Shown here: positions 47,986 to 57,374 of the stretch, piece by piece
Position numbering within the stretch: position 1 is the first letter of the stretch
How the letters are laid out: each line of letters opens with the position of its first letter
Source: JARRKC01 sp037388505
GTDB lineage: Bacteria; Acidobacteriota; UBA6911; RPQK01; JAPXNP01
DNA length: 64,000 nucleotides
NCBI GenBank assembly: GCA_037388505.1
Contig: JARRKC010000008.1
Span: 7,100 to 71,099 of the forward strand
Reading direction: 5' to 3'
The notes under the pieces: generated by a model
What the model saw: only the letters and a program-made list of their open reading frames with translations
Databases searched by the model: none
What the model was told of the DNA's origin: nothing
Position numbers and translations under genes: made by a program

Positions 47986-50493
47986 TTACTTGCGCCCCAG
48001 GAAGCGGATCCTGCCCGTGAAGGTGCGGCCTTGGATTCCACCCAGAGCCAGGAATTGCGGGGAGTCGATGTTGTTGTCGATGTAGGTCGCATTGGGGCGA
48101 TCCGTGAGGTCGTTGACCCCGCCCCTGAGCGCCCACAGATAACCGAAGATCTTGAAACGCCTTTCCAGGTGCACACTCAAGCTGAAGTACCCAGGGAACC
48201 TGTGCGAGTCAGGCGGGCCCACGAGTTCCTCTGTCTCATTCACGTAACTGAAAGGAAATCCGGTCCGCCAATCGAGGGCGTAGGCCACGAGGAAACTGCG
48301 AAAGACGGGAAGCGGACGCCACCCCCACAGCTGCAGACGGTTCGGAGAATCCCAGGGCAGAGGCCCCGTGCCTTGCGGACCGAAAACCGGGTTGTCGATA
48401 TCGAAGTTCACCACGGCATTCGATCGAGCGGAGGAGCGTGTGAAGGCGGCGAACAGCTCCGAGGTGCTGCCAATGCTTCGACGGAAGGTGAGCTCCAGTG
48501 CCCAGTAGCGGTCCCGGCGACTGTTTTCAAGGACCACGGGGCCGCCTTCGAGAGGATTCGGATTCAGTCGCTCCTGCACGAAGCCGTGCCGTCCGCCCTT
48601 CTGCATCCAGGAGGCGCTCACGAGCATGGAACTCGACAGCTGTCTCTGGATTTCCGCGCTCCAGTTGAGGAAGCGCGGTGCCCTGAGGCCCTGTCGATTC
48701 GCCTCAAAGACGGTCTGTGCAACCTTCTCCACGGTCTGCCCGTCCGGGCCATAGAAGCGATCGATCCTCTCTCCCGCCTGAGCGGCCGTCAGTAGATCCA
48801 GGGGCGTTGCGTTATAGAAGATGCCCACACCTGCACTGAGTTTGGTCTGACCTCCGCCCATCAGATAGCTCGATGCCAGCCTCGGGGAAATCAGAACCTT
48901 CCGTACGACATCATCGCGATCCAATCGGACACCCGCCTCGATATGAAGCTGATCCGTCGGAGACCACCGGTCCTCGACGAAGGCACTCGTTTCGAGATTG
49001 GTTTCCCTCTGCGGTGGAGTCCGTGTGAAGATGACTTCGCGTGAGAGGGTGCCGTCCTCGCGCAGGATACGAATCGGCCCGCGGACGTTGTTCTGGCGAT
49101 ACATCAGTCCATCCACATCCGCTCCCAGTCGGAGGACGTGCCGACCGGACCACGAAAGCGGGGACATCGTGAATCGAACGAGAGCCTGCATTCGTCGCGC
49201 CTGCGTATCGAGGGTTCGGTAGTAGCTGCCGGAGTACTGGCCTACCTGGTCGACGTAGGGAGCGTTACCCAGCGGATCATCCGTCGAGTTCGAGGTGTAC
49301 ACTCCAAAGCCCGCCTCCAGCAGCGCCTGGTTTTGAAAGAAGAACTGCTCCCTGGCGGTCAGCAGATAGGCGTCGCTCCTCTGCTTCGTGGTGGTCTCCA
49401 GCGGCCGAAAGCGTGAGAGCTGCGGATAGTCGGCGTTCTGGCGGTTCACGAGCGCGCTCAGCGTCAAGACGTGGGTCGGACTCCAGTTCAGCTGGATCTT
49501 TGCCAGATTGCTGCCCCGCCATGTGCGGGATTGATTAGCGTGGGCAGGAAGCTCGGTGATGTTCCTGAGACGATACTCCGCATCGGCGGCATCGAAGAAC
49601 CATACCCGACCTTTCTTCAAGGGACCTGAGAAGGTTGCTCTCGGTGTCCAACTGCCGAGGCTCAATCCACCCTGCGTCTGCAGCGAGGGAAAGAAGTTCG
49701 TGGCCGAGAAGCGGAAGTGATCATCGCCCATACCCGTCTCCAGGTCCACCACTCCCCCCGAAGCCTTTCCATACTCGGCCGAGTAGCGTCCGGACAAGAC
49801 TTCCATCGAGCGAAGAGCGTCGGTGCTGATCCTGAGGACCAACTTCCTGTCGCCCGGGTGAGTGATGTTGAAACCATCCAGCTGGTCGACGATCTCGGAG
49901 GTCTCCGAGCCGTCGATATGAATCTGGCCGGTCGCATCCTGAAGAACGCCGGGCATGAGAGGAAGGGCATTTCGGTAGTCTCGGGTCGACGGATAGGGGA
50001 GGTTGAGGATCTCTTCCCGGTCCAACGTCTGCGTGGAAGCCGTCTGCCTGGTGCTGAGCCCGCGCTGAGAGGAAACCACATCGACTCTCTCGGAGAACTC
50101 CTGGGTATGGTTGAGCGTCACTTCCACGTTCGCCGACTGGTTTGCCGTCAGCTCCCTGCTTTCGAAAACGTAGAAGCCTTCCTTCTCGACACGAAGCGTG
50201 TATGGCCCCGGCCCGGGGTTCGTGAACTTGCAGACACCGGCATAGTCCGAAGTGCAGTCCGCGCTCCTGCCGTTGCTCTTGTCGGTCAGAACCACACGGG
50301 CTCCGGGAACCGCGAGATCGTTCTCGTCGATGATTCGAACCAGGCTGCCGGCCGTCTCTCTTTTCTGCTCAGGGGGACCTCCCAACTGAGCCCGGCCCGA
50401 CCCCGCAACAGCCCGGTCGCCTCCCAGCTGGGCTTGCGAGAACGGAGGAACGTGAAGAGCGAACAAAAGGAAACAGGCCAAAATCCCCGCCAT
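47986..50493 (-). CDS. TonB-dependent receptor with carboxypeptidase-regulatory-like domain
   Basis: 835-aa outer-membrane receptor. Signal peptide 1-21 (MAGILACFLLFALHVPPFSQ). Residues 50-135 are a CarboxypepD_reg/CnaB-like beta domain (LVRIIDENDLAVPGARVVLT, PYTLRVEKEGFYVFESREL). The plug follows (STRDYRNALPLMPGVLQDA, HIDGSETSEIVDQLDGFNI, MEVLSGRYSAEYGKASGGVV), then the beta barrel to the end (TFTGRIRFLGRK). This Oar-like architecture is typical of Acidobacteriota. The ligand is unknown; substrates could include breakdown products from the secreted hydrolases in the window. The next upstream region contains only gene remnants. Confidence 0.92.
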   Translation of the reverse strand: MAGILACFLLFALHVPPFSQAQLGGDRAVAGSGRAQLGGPPEQKRETAGSLVRIIDENDLAVPGARVVLTDKSNGRSADCTSDYAGVCKFTNPGPGPYTLRVEKEGFYVFESRELTANQSANVEVTLNHTQEFSERVDVVSSQRGLSTRQTASTQTLDREEILNLPYPSTRDYRNALPLMPGVLQDATGQIHIDGSETSEIVDQLDGFNITHPGDRKLVLRISTDALRSMEVLSGRYSAEYGKASGGVVDLETGMGDDHFRFSATNFFPSLQTQGGLSLGSWTPRATFSGPLKKGRVWFFDAADAEYRLRNITELPAHANQSRTWRGSNLAKIQLNWSPTHVLTLSALVNRQNADYPQLSRFRPLETTTKQRSDAYLLTAREQFFFQNQALLEAGFGVYTSNSTDDPLGNAPYVDQVGQYSGSYYRTLDTQARRMQALVRFTMSPLSWSGRHVLRLGADVDGLMYRQNNVRGPIRILREDGTLSREVIFTRTPPQRETNLETSAFVEDRWSPTDQLHIEAGVRLDRDDVVRKVLISPRLASSYLMGGGQTKLSAGVGIFYNATPLDLLTAAQAGERIDRFYGPDGQTVEKVAQTVFEANRQGLRAPRFLNWSAEIQRQLSSSMLVSASWMQKGGRHGFVQERLNPNPLEGGPVVLENSRRDRYWALELTFRRSIGSTSELFAAFTRSSARSNAVVNFDIDNPVFGPQGTGPLPWDSPNRLQLWGWRPLPVFRSFLVAYALDWRTGFPFSYVNETEELVGPPDSHRFPGYFSLSVHLERRFKIFGYLWALRGGVNDLTDRPNATYIDNNIDSPQFLALGGIQGRTFTGRIRFLGRK

Positions 50494-50601
50494 GCACAGC
50501 CTTTCGTACTTCTAGGATACCGAAACGCCTGCACACGTGCGGCCGGAGGATCTGCCCACCCGAAGAAACGAACCGCAGCGACTCGGCCCCATCGCTGAGT
50601 G

Positions 50602-50730
50602 GGGCCGGGTCAGCGTTACCTCGATTTCCCCACGGATGACGCTGAGGGGCGTCCGCAACTCGTGGGAAGCATCGGCCACGAACCGCTGTTCCGATTCGAA
50701 GGCTCGCTGCAGTCGATCCAGGAAGTCGTT
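50602..50730 (-). pseudogene. Histidine kinase HisKA fragment
   Basis: About 43 codons encode NDFLDRLQRAFESEQRFVAD, followed by the H-box ASHELRTPLSVIRGEIEVTL. This is nearly identical to the same stretch of the intact kinase at 55250-56701 (one to two changes per 20 residues). Flanking sequence is unrelated, and there are no catalytic ATPase motifs. It is the relic of a second copy of the two-component system next to a tolC relic. Confidence 0.8.
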
Positions 50731-50819
50731 GAGTAGGTTTATTGCTGCGAATTCGGACAATGTAACCTGACATAGATCTCAACATTTCCGGCCCTCTCTT
50801 CCCGGTACAATAAGGAACC

Positions 50820-51095
50820 ATGATGGCATTCATCTCCAGGACGGTCCGGACGGCGGCTCGAGGCTTCAGAGTGCCGTTCCTCTGCTTCTCGATTGCCGCC
50901 GTGCTGCCCGCTCTTTCGAATGATTGGATTTGGGCTCAGGCAGCCCAGGCTCTGGCGACGGCCAGAAGAGACGTCGTCGAACGCGGACTCACGACCACCG
51001 TCGCCCAGAATTACTTCGCCGCGGTGATCGCGAAGCGGCAGAACGCGAATGCCCGGGAGGCCTTACAGCAAGCCCAACGCTTCTTGACCATCTAG
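50820..51095 (+). pseudogene. TolC-like outer-membrane factor remnant
   Basis: 91 codons. The first 40 residues (MMAFISRTVRTAARGFRVPF and on to WAQ) match the start of the intact TolC homologue at 58028. Then the chain jumps in frame to AAQALATARRDVVERGLTTT, which corresponds to residues about 140-160 of that homologue, so roughly 98 codons are deleted. It stops soon afterwards (RFLTI). The upstream sequence CAACATTTCCGG...CGGTACAATA matches the promoter region of the intact gene (CAACATTGCCGG...CGGTACAATG). Confidence 0.85.
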
Positions 51096-51119
51096 CATGC
51101 CAGTTTTCCAGGAGCAGCT

Positions 51120-52552
51120 TCAGTGGGTTCGGGTTGCTTTCAGAAGGACCATGAGGACGGGCAGGACCATCAGGGCGAGAGGGAGCTGAACCACCAGCCC
51201 GGAAATAATGGCGATCGCCAACGGCTGCTACATGGCCGCGCCCTGACTGATGCCGAGAGCAAGGGGCAGCAGAGCCAGAATCGTGGCAAACGTGGTCATC
51301 GCGATCGGTCGCATCCGGTTCTTCCCCGCCTGGACGAGGGCCCCTCGGCGTTGCAGTTCATCGGGCAGCTCATAGAATTCGGAGACATAGAAGATCTCGA
51401 CTTCCGTCACGATTCCCACGACCATGGTCAACCCCATCATTGAGGAAATGTCCAGTTCGGTTCCGGTCAGCCATAAGCCGACGAACACGGCCGTCATGGC
51501 CAGCAGGGTCGTCGCGAGGATCGCAACGGCGACGCGGAACCGTTCATAAAGCAACAGGAGGAGCAGGAACACCAGAACGACGGCCGCCACGATCACCATC
51601 AGCAACCCTCTGAAGGCAATCTGCTGCTGCGCGTACAGTCCGCCCAGATCGCGTAGTACACCGATTTGGGGAAAAGTCCGGGCTGTTGCAGCATCTTCTT
51701 CACATCCTGGATGACCGAGCCCATATCCCGACCGCTGATCCGCCCCGTTACCGCGGCCATCTGTTTCAGATCTTCACGCATGATCTGATGCTGACCGTTG
51801 ATGACCTTGACCGAGGCGATCCGCTTGACGGGAAAGAGGTGTCCGTCGGAGGCATGCAGAAAGAGCCGTTCGATGTCTGTCTCAGTGGATCGGGCGCTGT
51901 CCGGAATCCAGACTCTGACTCCCACCATCTTCGGTCCCTGCTGGATTTTGGTCGTCACGGTTCCGCTCAGATAGGCGGAGAGCATCCGGGTCACCGACTC
52001 GGGGTCCACACCCTCCAGAGCCGCCTTTGCCCGGTCCACCTCAATGTCGAGGGCATCACCGATGAGAACGACTCCGTCCTTCAGCTCATAGTTGCCGGAA
52101 ACAACGACCTGCTGACCGGCTTTCAGGCCTTCGCCGGTCACTTGAACGTCGTTGTCGTTCTCGTGCCCGATCGTCACCCGATGCTTTACGGCCCGGCCGC
52201 CGCTGACCGTGAACAGACTGTAGTGATCATCCTCCGGAAGTACGGCCGAACGTTGGATGATGAGTCCGCGTCCGGAAGCAAGCGTGAGGCTTCCCAGTAT
52301 GTACTCTCCCAGGAGGAAGCCCTCCGACCTGGCCGACTGCACGAAAACGTCCACCAGGCGAGCGAACCGGATGGCCAGGATCGTGCGGACTCCTCCTGCG
52401 TAGAGTCCGGAACCGCGAGCGCTCTCGACGATTCGCGGCGAAAGGACCCTGGGAAGGCCGATCTGACTTCTTGAGTCCTCGGATTGAAGATCACCCGGAA
52501 CACTGGAGCTACAGAAGCTTTCCACTGGAGTCGCCATCGCGCGAGCCTGCAA
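51120..52552 (-). pseudogene. Decayed MFP-RND efflux fusion remnant
   Basis: On the minus strand, fragments of a membrane-fusion protein C-terminus (about 52400-52070; AVLPEDDHYSLFTVSGGRAV, GEGLKAGQQVVVSGNYELKD) run in frame into the RND pump's periplasmic part (AYLSGTVTTKIQQGPKMVGV). About 700 pump codons are deleted between them. A frameshift near 51600-51640 separates this from GLLMVIVAAVVLVFLLLLLL (51605-51228). An in-frame TAG at 51228-51230 interrupts the last helix, where the intact pump has a Leu codon (SQMLQPLAIAV against QGAAM-stop-QPLAIAI), and the frame then continues to TGA at 51120. Fusion, frameshift and nonsense mutation make it non-functional. Confidence 0.8.
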
Positions 52553-52592
52553 TCCGCATCAGACCGTGCCGCGACGGATCGATCGGTTCTCC

Positions 52593-53096
52593 TCATCGAC
52601 CGGCCGACTCCGACAGCCATGCTTTCGAGGGGATCTTGGCTTCGAGTTCGTTCAACAGCTGCCTGGCATGAGCTACGACGGCGTCACGCGAACCGATATC
52701 CGGCTTCAGATCCATCCCGACCGCACCGATGAGGTTTCCCGAAGAGTCGTGCAAAGCCTGCGTGATGTCGTAGATGGGATCCTCGTTGCTCGGCGCTTCG
52801 ACTTCGGCCTTGCCGGTCCGGATCGGCCCGAGCTCGTCCGCGTCGCATTCCTCACCAATGTCTTCCGGGGCACTGGCGGCGACCGTCTTGCACCCGGCGT
52901 CCGACATGAAGGCAATCTCCAGAGAAGCGAGTCCCGAATGGGTGGCGACGAACTGCTCGACCAGTTGTTGCCCCATCGTGCGAGGCGCCTGTTGCTGATG
53001 CGACTCTCGGCGTTCCGTGGACTCCCGCTCTGATTGAGCGAAACCGATCGCCGACAAGATCATGGTGACTACCAGGACTATCCAATAGCGTTTCAC
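52593..53096 (-). CDS. Exported PDC/cache-like sensor domain protein (paralogue A)
   Basis: 167 aa. Signal peptide about 1-20 (IVLVVTMILSAIGFAQSE). The mature part is a single domain with the PDC/cache outline: HSGLASLEIAFMSDAGCKTV (early strand-turn), ASAPEDIGEECDADELGPIR, and the closing PIYDITQALHDSSGNLIGAV strand pair. There are no membrane or catalytic domains, so it would be a free periplasmic ligand-binding protein. About 70% of residues match the 168-aa paralogue at 54597. The start is GTG 53096, with GGAGG spaced by AAAGCC-type bases, the same leader as its paralogues. It is preceded by the TGAA/TTCA operator at 53175. Confidence 0.75.
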   Translation of the reverse strand: MKRYWIVLVVTMILSAIGFAQSERESTERRESHQQQAPRTMGQQLVEQFVATHSGLASLEIAFMSDAGCKTVAASAPEDIGEECDADELGPIRTGKAEVEAPSNEDPIYDITQALHDSSGNLIGAVGMDLKPDIGSRDAVVAHARQLLNELEAKIPSKAWLSESAGR

Positions 53097-53174
53097 GGCT
53101 TTGCCTCCATTGCCGGTTTGGAAGGGTTCCTTCGTGTGCCTGACTCTCTTCCGAGAATGGTAACGAGGGTCGCC

Positions 53175-53210
53175 TGAATCCAGGGTGAAGATCAGATGAA
53201 ACGCTGTTCA
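53175..53210 (-). promoter_or_regulatory. Four-half-site operator (copy 1)
   Basis: Read toward the gene: TGAA (complement of 53207-53210), then TTCA half-sites at 10, 21 and 32 bp. On the plus strand these are TGAA at 53175, 53186 and 53197 and TTCA at 53207. About 80 bp upstream of the GTG at 53096. The core includes AGATGAA-N6-TTCATCT. Confidence 0.75.
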
Positions 53211-53276
53211 TCTGTCTTGCGAACAGCCTTGATTCGATGCAACCTCATCTTGATCCGATCTTGACTGAATCCAACC

Positions 53277-54425
53277 TTATTCAGATTCGATGATGTTGCC
53301 CTCGGGGTCGACGACGATCTCTCCCTTCCGTTCGCCCTGCCACGCAACGGCGTATCGGGTCAGCGCTGCAGGCAGTTTGACGGCTCGGCCCTTCGCCACT
53401 CTGTAGCTGATCTCAATCTGCTCGATTCTACCGAACGAGGCGCCGGACGCAGCCTTCCGAACGGCCTGGAGCGCGGGCATCGGCAGGTCTTCCGGGCCCA
53501 CGACGAGCGTGTGCTCCAGCATCGTCCCGGCGCCGGTGATATCCGTTTCCTTCTCATCGTGGCCTTCCGAGAACTCGAAGTCGTAGACCACCAAACCGTC
53601 TTCCCCTTCGACATCGAGTTTCTCGATCTTCGCCCCGGGAAATTCGGCCCGGAAGGTCTTGGAGACCGGTTCGGGCATCCCGCTGAGGTCCTTCGGCACT
53701 TCGACGTGGTCGAGGCGAAACGCCTCTTCCCGCAAGAGACCGACATAGGGAGCGTACAACTTGTCCTCTACGCCCTCCTCCACTCCGCTGGACTCCTCGG
53801 TCTTCAAGCAGCGGTCGAACTCACCCATCGGGACTTCGACCGTTTCCTCGAGGGCAACGATCCTGGCGCGATCCATCGCAATCCCCGGGGCCAGTTCCTG
53901 GTAGAACCCCTGGCCGATTTCGGGACTTCCCGGCATCTGCAAACCGAAGTGCGCTCCATTGAGGCCGGAAAGCCAGCTTCCCTCGTGCCCGGCGATATTC
54001 CCGGCATCGTCGTAGACATCGACATCTTCACCAAAGTAGTAGACATCGCCGGTAGAAGGGTGGAGGGCGAAGTAATTTCGGGAGACCTCGGACAGGCGGC
54101 CTCCCTGGGTTTCCCGTTCTTCCACGATCCGGGTATCCACGCCGTCGACGCGTCTGGTTTCGTTCAGAACCGTGATCTCGAGAGTGTCCTTGCCGTCGGA
54201 AAGGACCAACCGGTATCCCGGCTCGAGGATCATGTAGGGATTCGTACCTCGATTTGCCAGAGACGATTTGTCGACCCCGAAATCTTTCTCGAAGATCTGT
54301 CCCTGCGCAACGGCAACTCCCGATCCGGTCGGACTTCGACGTCCGGTGGACTCCCGCTCCGATCGAGCCAGACCGACTGCCCACAAGATCATAGCGACTA
54401 TCAAAGCTATTGCCTGGCGTTTCAC
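53277..54425 (-). CDS. Exported PepSY-like protein, 382 aa
   Basis: Signal-peptide-like start (VKRQAIALIVAMILWAVGLA), then a region about residues 55-220 with LEPGYRLVLSDGKDTLEITV and the FALHPSTGDVYYFGEDVDVY pattern seen in some exported lipocalin-like domains. The C-terminal region (about 240-382) contains two PepSY-like units: PEPVSKTFRAEFPGAKIEKL and, later, MPALQAVRKAASGASFGRIE with the GEIVVDPEGNIIESE end. PepSY domains often inhibit proteases or bind metal or peptides; the role here is unknown. I chose GTG 54425, with GGAGG 8 nt upstream, matching the leader of both PDC-like paralogues. It is controlled by the same operator type (54514-54549). Confidence 0.7.
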   Translation of the reverse strand: MKRQAIALIVAMILWAVGLARSERESTGRRSPTGSGVAVAQGQIFEKDFGVDKSSLANRGTNPYMILEPGYRLVLSDGKDTLEITVLNETRRVDGVDTRIVEERETQGGRLSEVSRNYFALHPSTGDVYYFGEDVDVYDDAGNIAGHEGSWLSGLNGAHFGLQMPGSPEIGQGFYQELAPGIAMDRARIVALEETVEVPMGEFDRCLKTEESSGVEEGVEDKLYAPYVGLLREEAFRLDHVEVPKDLSGMPEPVSKTFRAEFPGAKIEKLDVEGEDGLVVYDFEFSEGHDEKETDITGAGTMLEHTLVVGPEDLPMPALQAVRKAASGASFGRIEQIEISYRVAKGRAVKLPAALTRYAVAWQGERKGEIVVDPEGNIIESE

Positions 54426-54513
54426 TACATTGCCTCCATTACTTTCCTGGAAAGAATCTTTCATGTAACCGGCGTGCAGCCGGCTCTTTACCGGGATACT
54501 AACAAGGCTCGAC

Positions 54514-54549
54514 TGAATTCAGAGTGAAGATCGGATGAAATGATGTTCA
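54514..54549 (-). promoter_or_regulatory. Four-half-site operator (copy 2)
   Basis: Plus-strand TGAA at 54514, 54525 and 54536 (exact 11-bp steps) and TTCA at 54546. Core GGATGAA-N6-TTCATCT. About 90 bp upstream of GTG 54425. Confidence 0.75.
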
Positions 54550-54596
54550 TCTTCCTTCCGAACAGGAATCTTCGACTGAGTGCAGGGTCGGATCGG

Positions 54597-55103
54597 TCAA
54601 TCTCGCTCGGCCGGCTGCGACAGCCATGCCTTCGAGGGGATCTTCGCTTCCAGCTCCGCCAACAACGTCTTCGCACGGGCTAAGACGGCCTCACGGGAAC
54701 CGATGTCGGGCTTCAGATCCATGCCGGCCGCACCGATGAGATTCCCCGAAGAATCATGTAACGCCTGCGTGATTTCGTAGAGCGGATCCCTTCCGTTCGG
54801 CGTTTCCACTACGGGCTGACCGGTCCGAATCGTTCCCAGTTCATCAGCGCCGCATTTCTCCCCGACTTCTCCCGGATCACTGCCGGCCACCATCTTGCAC
54901 CCGTTTTCCGATGTGACCAGAACCTCGAGAGCAGCGAGTCCCGAATGAGTGGCGACAAATTCAATAACCAGTTTCTGCCCCATTAGCTGGTGAGCTTCTT
55001 GTCTTTCCGATTCTCGACGTTCGGCAGACTCACGCTCGGACTGAGCCAGAACGACCGCCGGCAAAATCATAGCCAGTGTCAAAATCACGACCCGGTGTTT
55101 CAC
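54597..55103 (-). CDS. Exported PDC/cache-like sensor domain protein (paralogue B)
   Basis: 168 aa, paralogue of the gene at 52593. Signal peptide about 1-20 (VILTLAMILPAVVLAQSE). Matching motifs are HSGLAALEVLVTSENGCKMV, SDPGEVGEKCGADELGTIRT and ITQALHDSSGNLIGAAGMDL. Two Cys are in the same places as in paralogue A (GCK, and C in EKCGAD / EECDAD), so a disulfide is possible. Start GTG 55103 follows GGAGGCGAAGCT. With its operator at 55184 and the PepSY gene between the two copies, the three form separate transcripts under one control. Confidence 0.75.
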   Translation of the reverse strand: MKHRVVILTLAMILPAVVLAQSERESAERRESERQEAHQLMGQKLVIEFVATHSGLAALEVLVTSENGCKMVAGSDPGEVGEKCGADELGTIRTGQPVVETPNGRDPLYEITQALHDSSGNLIGAAGMDLKPDIGSREAVLARAKTLLAELEAKIPSKAWLSQPAERD

Positions 55104-55183
55104 AGCTTCGCCTCCATTCTTCTCTTGATTCTGAGCGCTTTACACAATCGACTTTCAACTCCGCGATGTTAACCGGGGTCGAC

Positions 55184-55219
55184 TGAACCCAGGGTGAAGA
55201 TCAGATGAAACGCTGTTCA
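55184..55219 (-). promoter_or_regulatory. Four-half-site operator (copy 3)
   Basis: Plus-strand TGAA at 55184, 55195 and 55206 and TTCA at 55216. Core AGATGAA-N6-TTCATCT, identical to copy 1. It lies between the stop of the histidine kinase (55250) and GTG 55103. Confidence 0.75.
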
Positions 55220-55249
55220 TCTTCCCGATGGACAGGCATGCATGATTGC

Positions 55250-56701
55250 TTAGGAAGCGCCGAGGGGAAGGGAGACCGTAAACCGCGTGCCCACTCCAAG
55301 CCGACTCTCTACGTCGATCGAACCGCCGTGCATGTCCACAATCAGCTTGACCAGGGCCAATCCGAGCCCTACGTGGCCTCTCGAGTCGGAACGGGAGGCG
55401 TCGGCACGATAGAAACGATCGAAGATCTTCGGAAGATCGACTTCGGAAATGCCCGCCCCATCGTCTTCTACTACCAGAAACCCTTTACTCCGGGCAACAC
55501 CGGTTTGAACGACGACGTGCCCACCTTCGCGCGAGTAGAAGATGGCATTCTCGACCAGATTATAGACCATCAGTTCAAGACTCTCTTCTACGCCTTGAAC
55601 CACGAATTCGTCGGAACAGTCACAGTCGAGCAGAATGGAGTTCGCCTGCGCGGAGGGTTTCAGCTTAATGCACACTTTTGAAACGAGTCTCCCAAAGTCG
55701 ACCGGAGATTTGGGAAGGGCCTGCTTCCCGACCTGAGCCCGAGCCAGGAGAAGGAGCGCATCGACGAGTCTGTTCAGCCTGAGAACCTCGCTGTGCACGA
55801 TCCGGAGTGCACTTTCGTATTCGGCAGGCGAGCGGCGCTTGGTCAGTGATACTTCGATCTCACCGCGGATAATGCTCAACGGCGTTCGCAACTCATGGGA
55901 AGCGTCGGCGACAAACCTCTGTTCCGATTCGACGGCTCTCTGCAGACGATCGAGGAAGTCGTTAAAGGTCGATGCCAACCTCCCCAGCTCATCCTCGGGG
56001 TTCTCGACGACCAGACGTCGATCCAGGCCCTTTCCATCGATGTTTCTCACACCCTCAATCATTCTCCCGACCGGTCGCAGATTCTGATAGGCAACCAGGT
56101 ATCCGACTGCGATGGCGAGCAGCACCATGAGCGGTGCTCCGGCAAGCAATTGCCAGCCCAGTTTCCCTACGGCATTCTCGATCCTCGCCATTGGTTCACC
56201 CACCACGAGGGCGGCAGTCGGCCCGTCTTCCTTCCACCGGGCAGACCGAACATACAGGCGGAACTTACCCTGTCCCACGATCTCTCTCGTCAGGAAGTAG
56301 GAGTCACCCCGGATCGCACGTTCAACGGTCGCCTTGTCCACCATTGGTGAAGCCTGATTGACATCGGTCGAAGCATCCAGCACCTCGCCCGACCGATCGA
56401 TCAGCTGGGCGACCTTCTCCCCAACCGTAAACTCGGCGAGCGTGGAGAGCTCCGCCTCGTCCCGGTCCAAGCCGGACGGAGGCCCGAGGCTCCGCGCCGG
56501 CCCGGCTCCTTCATCGGCGTCGGCGTCGTCTTCAGCCACGTTCTGGGCAAGCGTTTCCGCGTACTCCCTCAAGGACTGATCGAGACCGGAGAGGAGCAGG
56601 TGAGAGTAGCTGAGGTAGAGATAGAGGGACAGAACGGTCACCAGAAGGATAAACAGAAGACCGTTGCCCAAGGCCAGTTTCGCACGAACGGATCTAAGCA
56701 T
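55250..56701 (-). CDS. Two-component sensor histidine kinase
   Basis: 483 aa. Membrane segments at about 11-33 (LGNGLLFILLVTVLSLYLYL) and 185-205 (LMVLLAIAVGYLVAYQNL) enclose a roughly 150-residue periplasmic sensor. HAMP follows (LRPVGRMIEGVRNIDG), then HisKA with the H-box ADASHELRTPLSIIRGEIEV. The ATPase domain has an N-box (VYNLVENAIFYSREGGHVVV), a G1-like VVEDDGAGISEVDLPKIFDR, and a G2 motif (SRGHVGLGLALVKLIVDMHG). Length and order are typical of CusS/QseC-like kinases. Its ATG overlaps the response regulator's stop by 8 nt, so they are one operon. A partial second copy is at 50602-50730. Confidence 0.95.
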   Translation of the reverse strand: MLRSVRAKLALGNGLLFILLVTVLSLYLYLSYSHLLLSGLDQSLREYAETLAQNVAEDDADADEGAGPARSLGPPSGLDRDEAELSTLAEFTVGEKVAQLIDRSGEVLDASTDVNQASPMVDKATVERAIRGDSYFLTREIVGQGKFRLYVRSARWKEDGPTAALVVGEPMARIENAVGKLGWQLLAGAPLMVLLAIAVGYLVAYQNLRPVGRMIEGVRNIDGKGLDRRLVVENPEDELGRLASTFNDFLDRLQRAVESEQRFVADASHELRTPLSIIRGEIEVSLTKRRSPAEYESALRIVHSEVLRLNRLVDALLLLARAQVGKQALPKSPVDFGRLVSKVCIKLKPSAQANSILLDCDCSDEFVVQGVEESLELMVYNLVENAIFYSREGGHVVVQTGVARSKGFLVVEDDGAGISEVDLPKIFDRFYRADASRSDSRGHVGLGLALVKLIVDMHGGSIDVESRLGVGTRFTVSLPLGAS

Positions 56702-57374
56702 CGTCCAACACACCAAAGATGTATCCGCGACCTCGCCGCGTGTGAATGAGCTTCGTCCGAAAGCCACGGTCGAGTTTGTCTCGGAGACGCTTCACATAAA
56801 CGTCGATGATGTTGGTCATGCTGTCAAAGCGTTGATCCCAGACATGCTCGGATATCATGGTTCGCGTCACGATTTCATTGGGATGTTCCATGAAGTACCG
56901 AAGAAGCGAAAACTCTTTTGCGGTCAAGGAAATCTCAACTCCGGCGCGGCGTGCGGTCTGCCGCGACCGGGAAATCTCGAGATCGCCCACCCTGATGACG
57001 TCGGGCGCAATATGCCGGGGCCGACGGGCCAGAGCTCGCACACGCGCCAGCAGCTCCTCGAAGGCAAACGGCTTGACCAGGTAGTCATCGGCTCCGCTGT
57101 CGAGCCCGCGAACCCGATCGGAGAGCTCGCCACGCGCCGTCAGCATCAGAATCGGGGTTGGGTTGTTTCGCTTTCTCAGTTCCTCGCAGACCTCGAAGCC
57201 GCTCTTCTTCGGAAGGAGGATATCGAGCAGTATCAAGTCGTACTGATGAATCTCCGCCAGGTACAGGCCCTCTTCCCCATCATAGGCCACATCGACGGCG
57301 TGACCCTGTTCCGTAAGGCCTCGCTGGATGAAGCTCGCGATTCTCTTCTCGTCTTCGATAACCAGGACTCTCAT
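56694..57374 (-). CDS. OmpR-family response regulator
   Basis: 226 aa. The receiver domain (1-115) has the acidic pair IEDE, the phosphorylation Asp51 in DLILLDILLP, Thr in MLTARGE and Lys in DDYLVKPFAFEELL. The C-terminal winged helix (130-224) has EISLTAKEFSLLRYFMEHPN, WDQRFDSMTNIIDVYVKRLR and HTRRGRGYIFGV. I chose ATG 57374 over an upstream extension to 57458, as the receiver starts at once with MRVLVIEDEKR. OmpR-type regulators bind direct repeats at 11-bp steps, which is exactly what lies upstream of this gene and of four nearby transcripts, so it is the natural activator or repressor of them. Confidence 0.95.
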   Translation of the reverse strand: MRVLVIEDEKRIASFIQRGLTEQGHAVDVAYDGEEGLYLAEIHQYDLILLDILLPKKSGFEVCEELRKRNNPTPILMLTARGELSDRVRGLDSGADDYLVKPFAFEELLARVRALARRPRHIAPDVIRVGDLEISRSRQTARRAGVEISLTAKEFSLLRYFMEHPNEIVTRTMISEHVWDQRFDSMTNIIDVYVKRLRDKLDRGFRTKLIHTRRGRGYIFGVLDDA

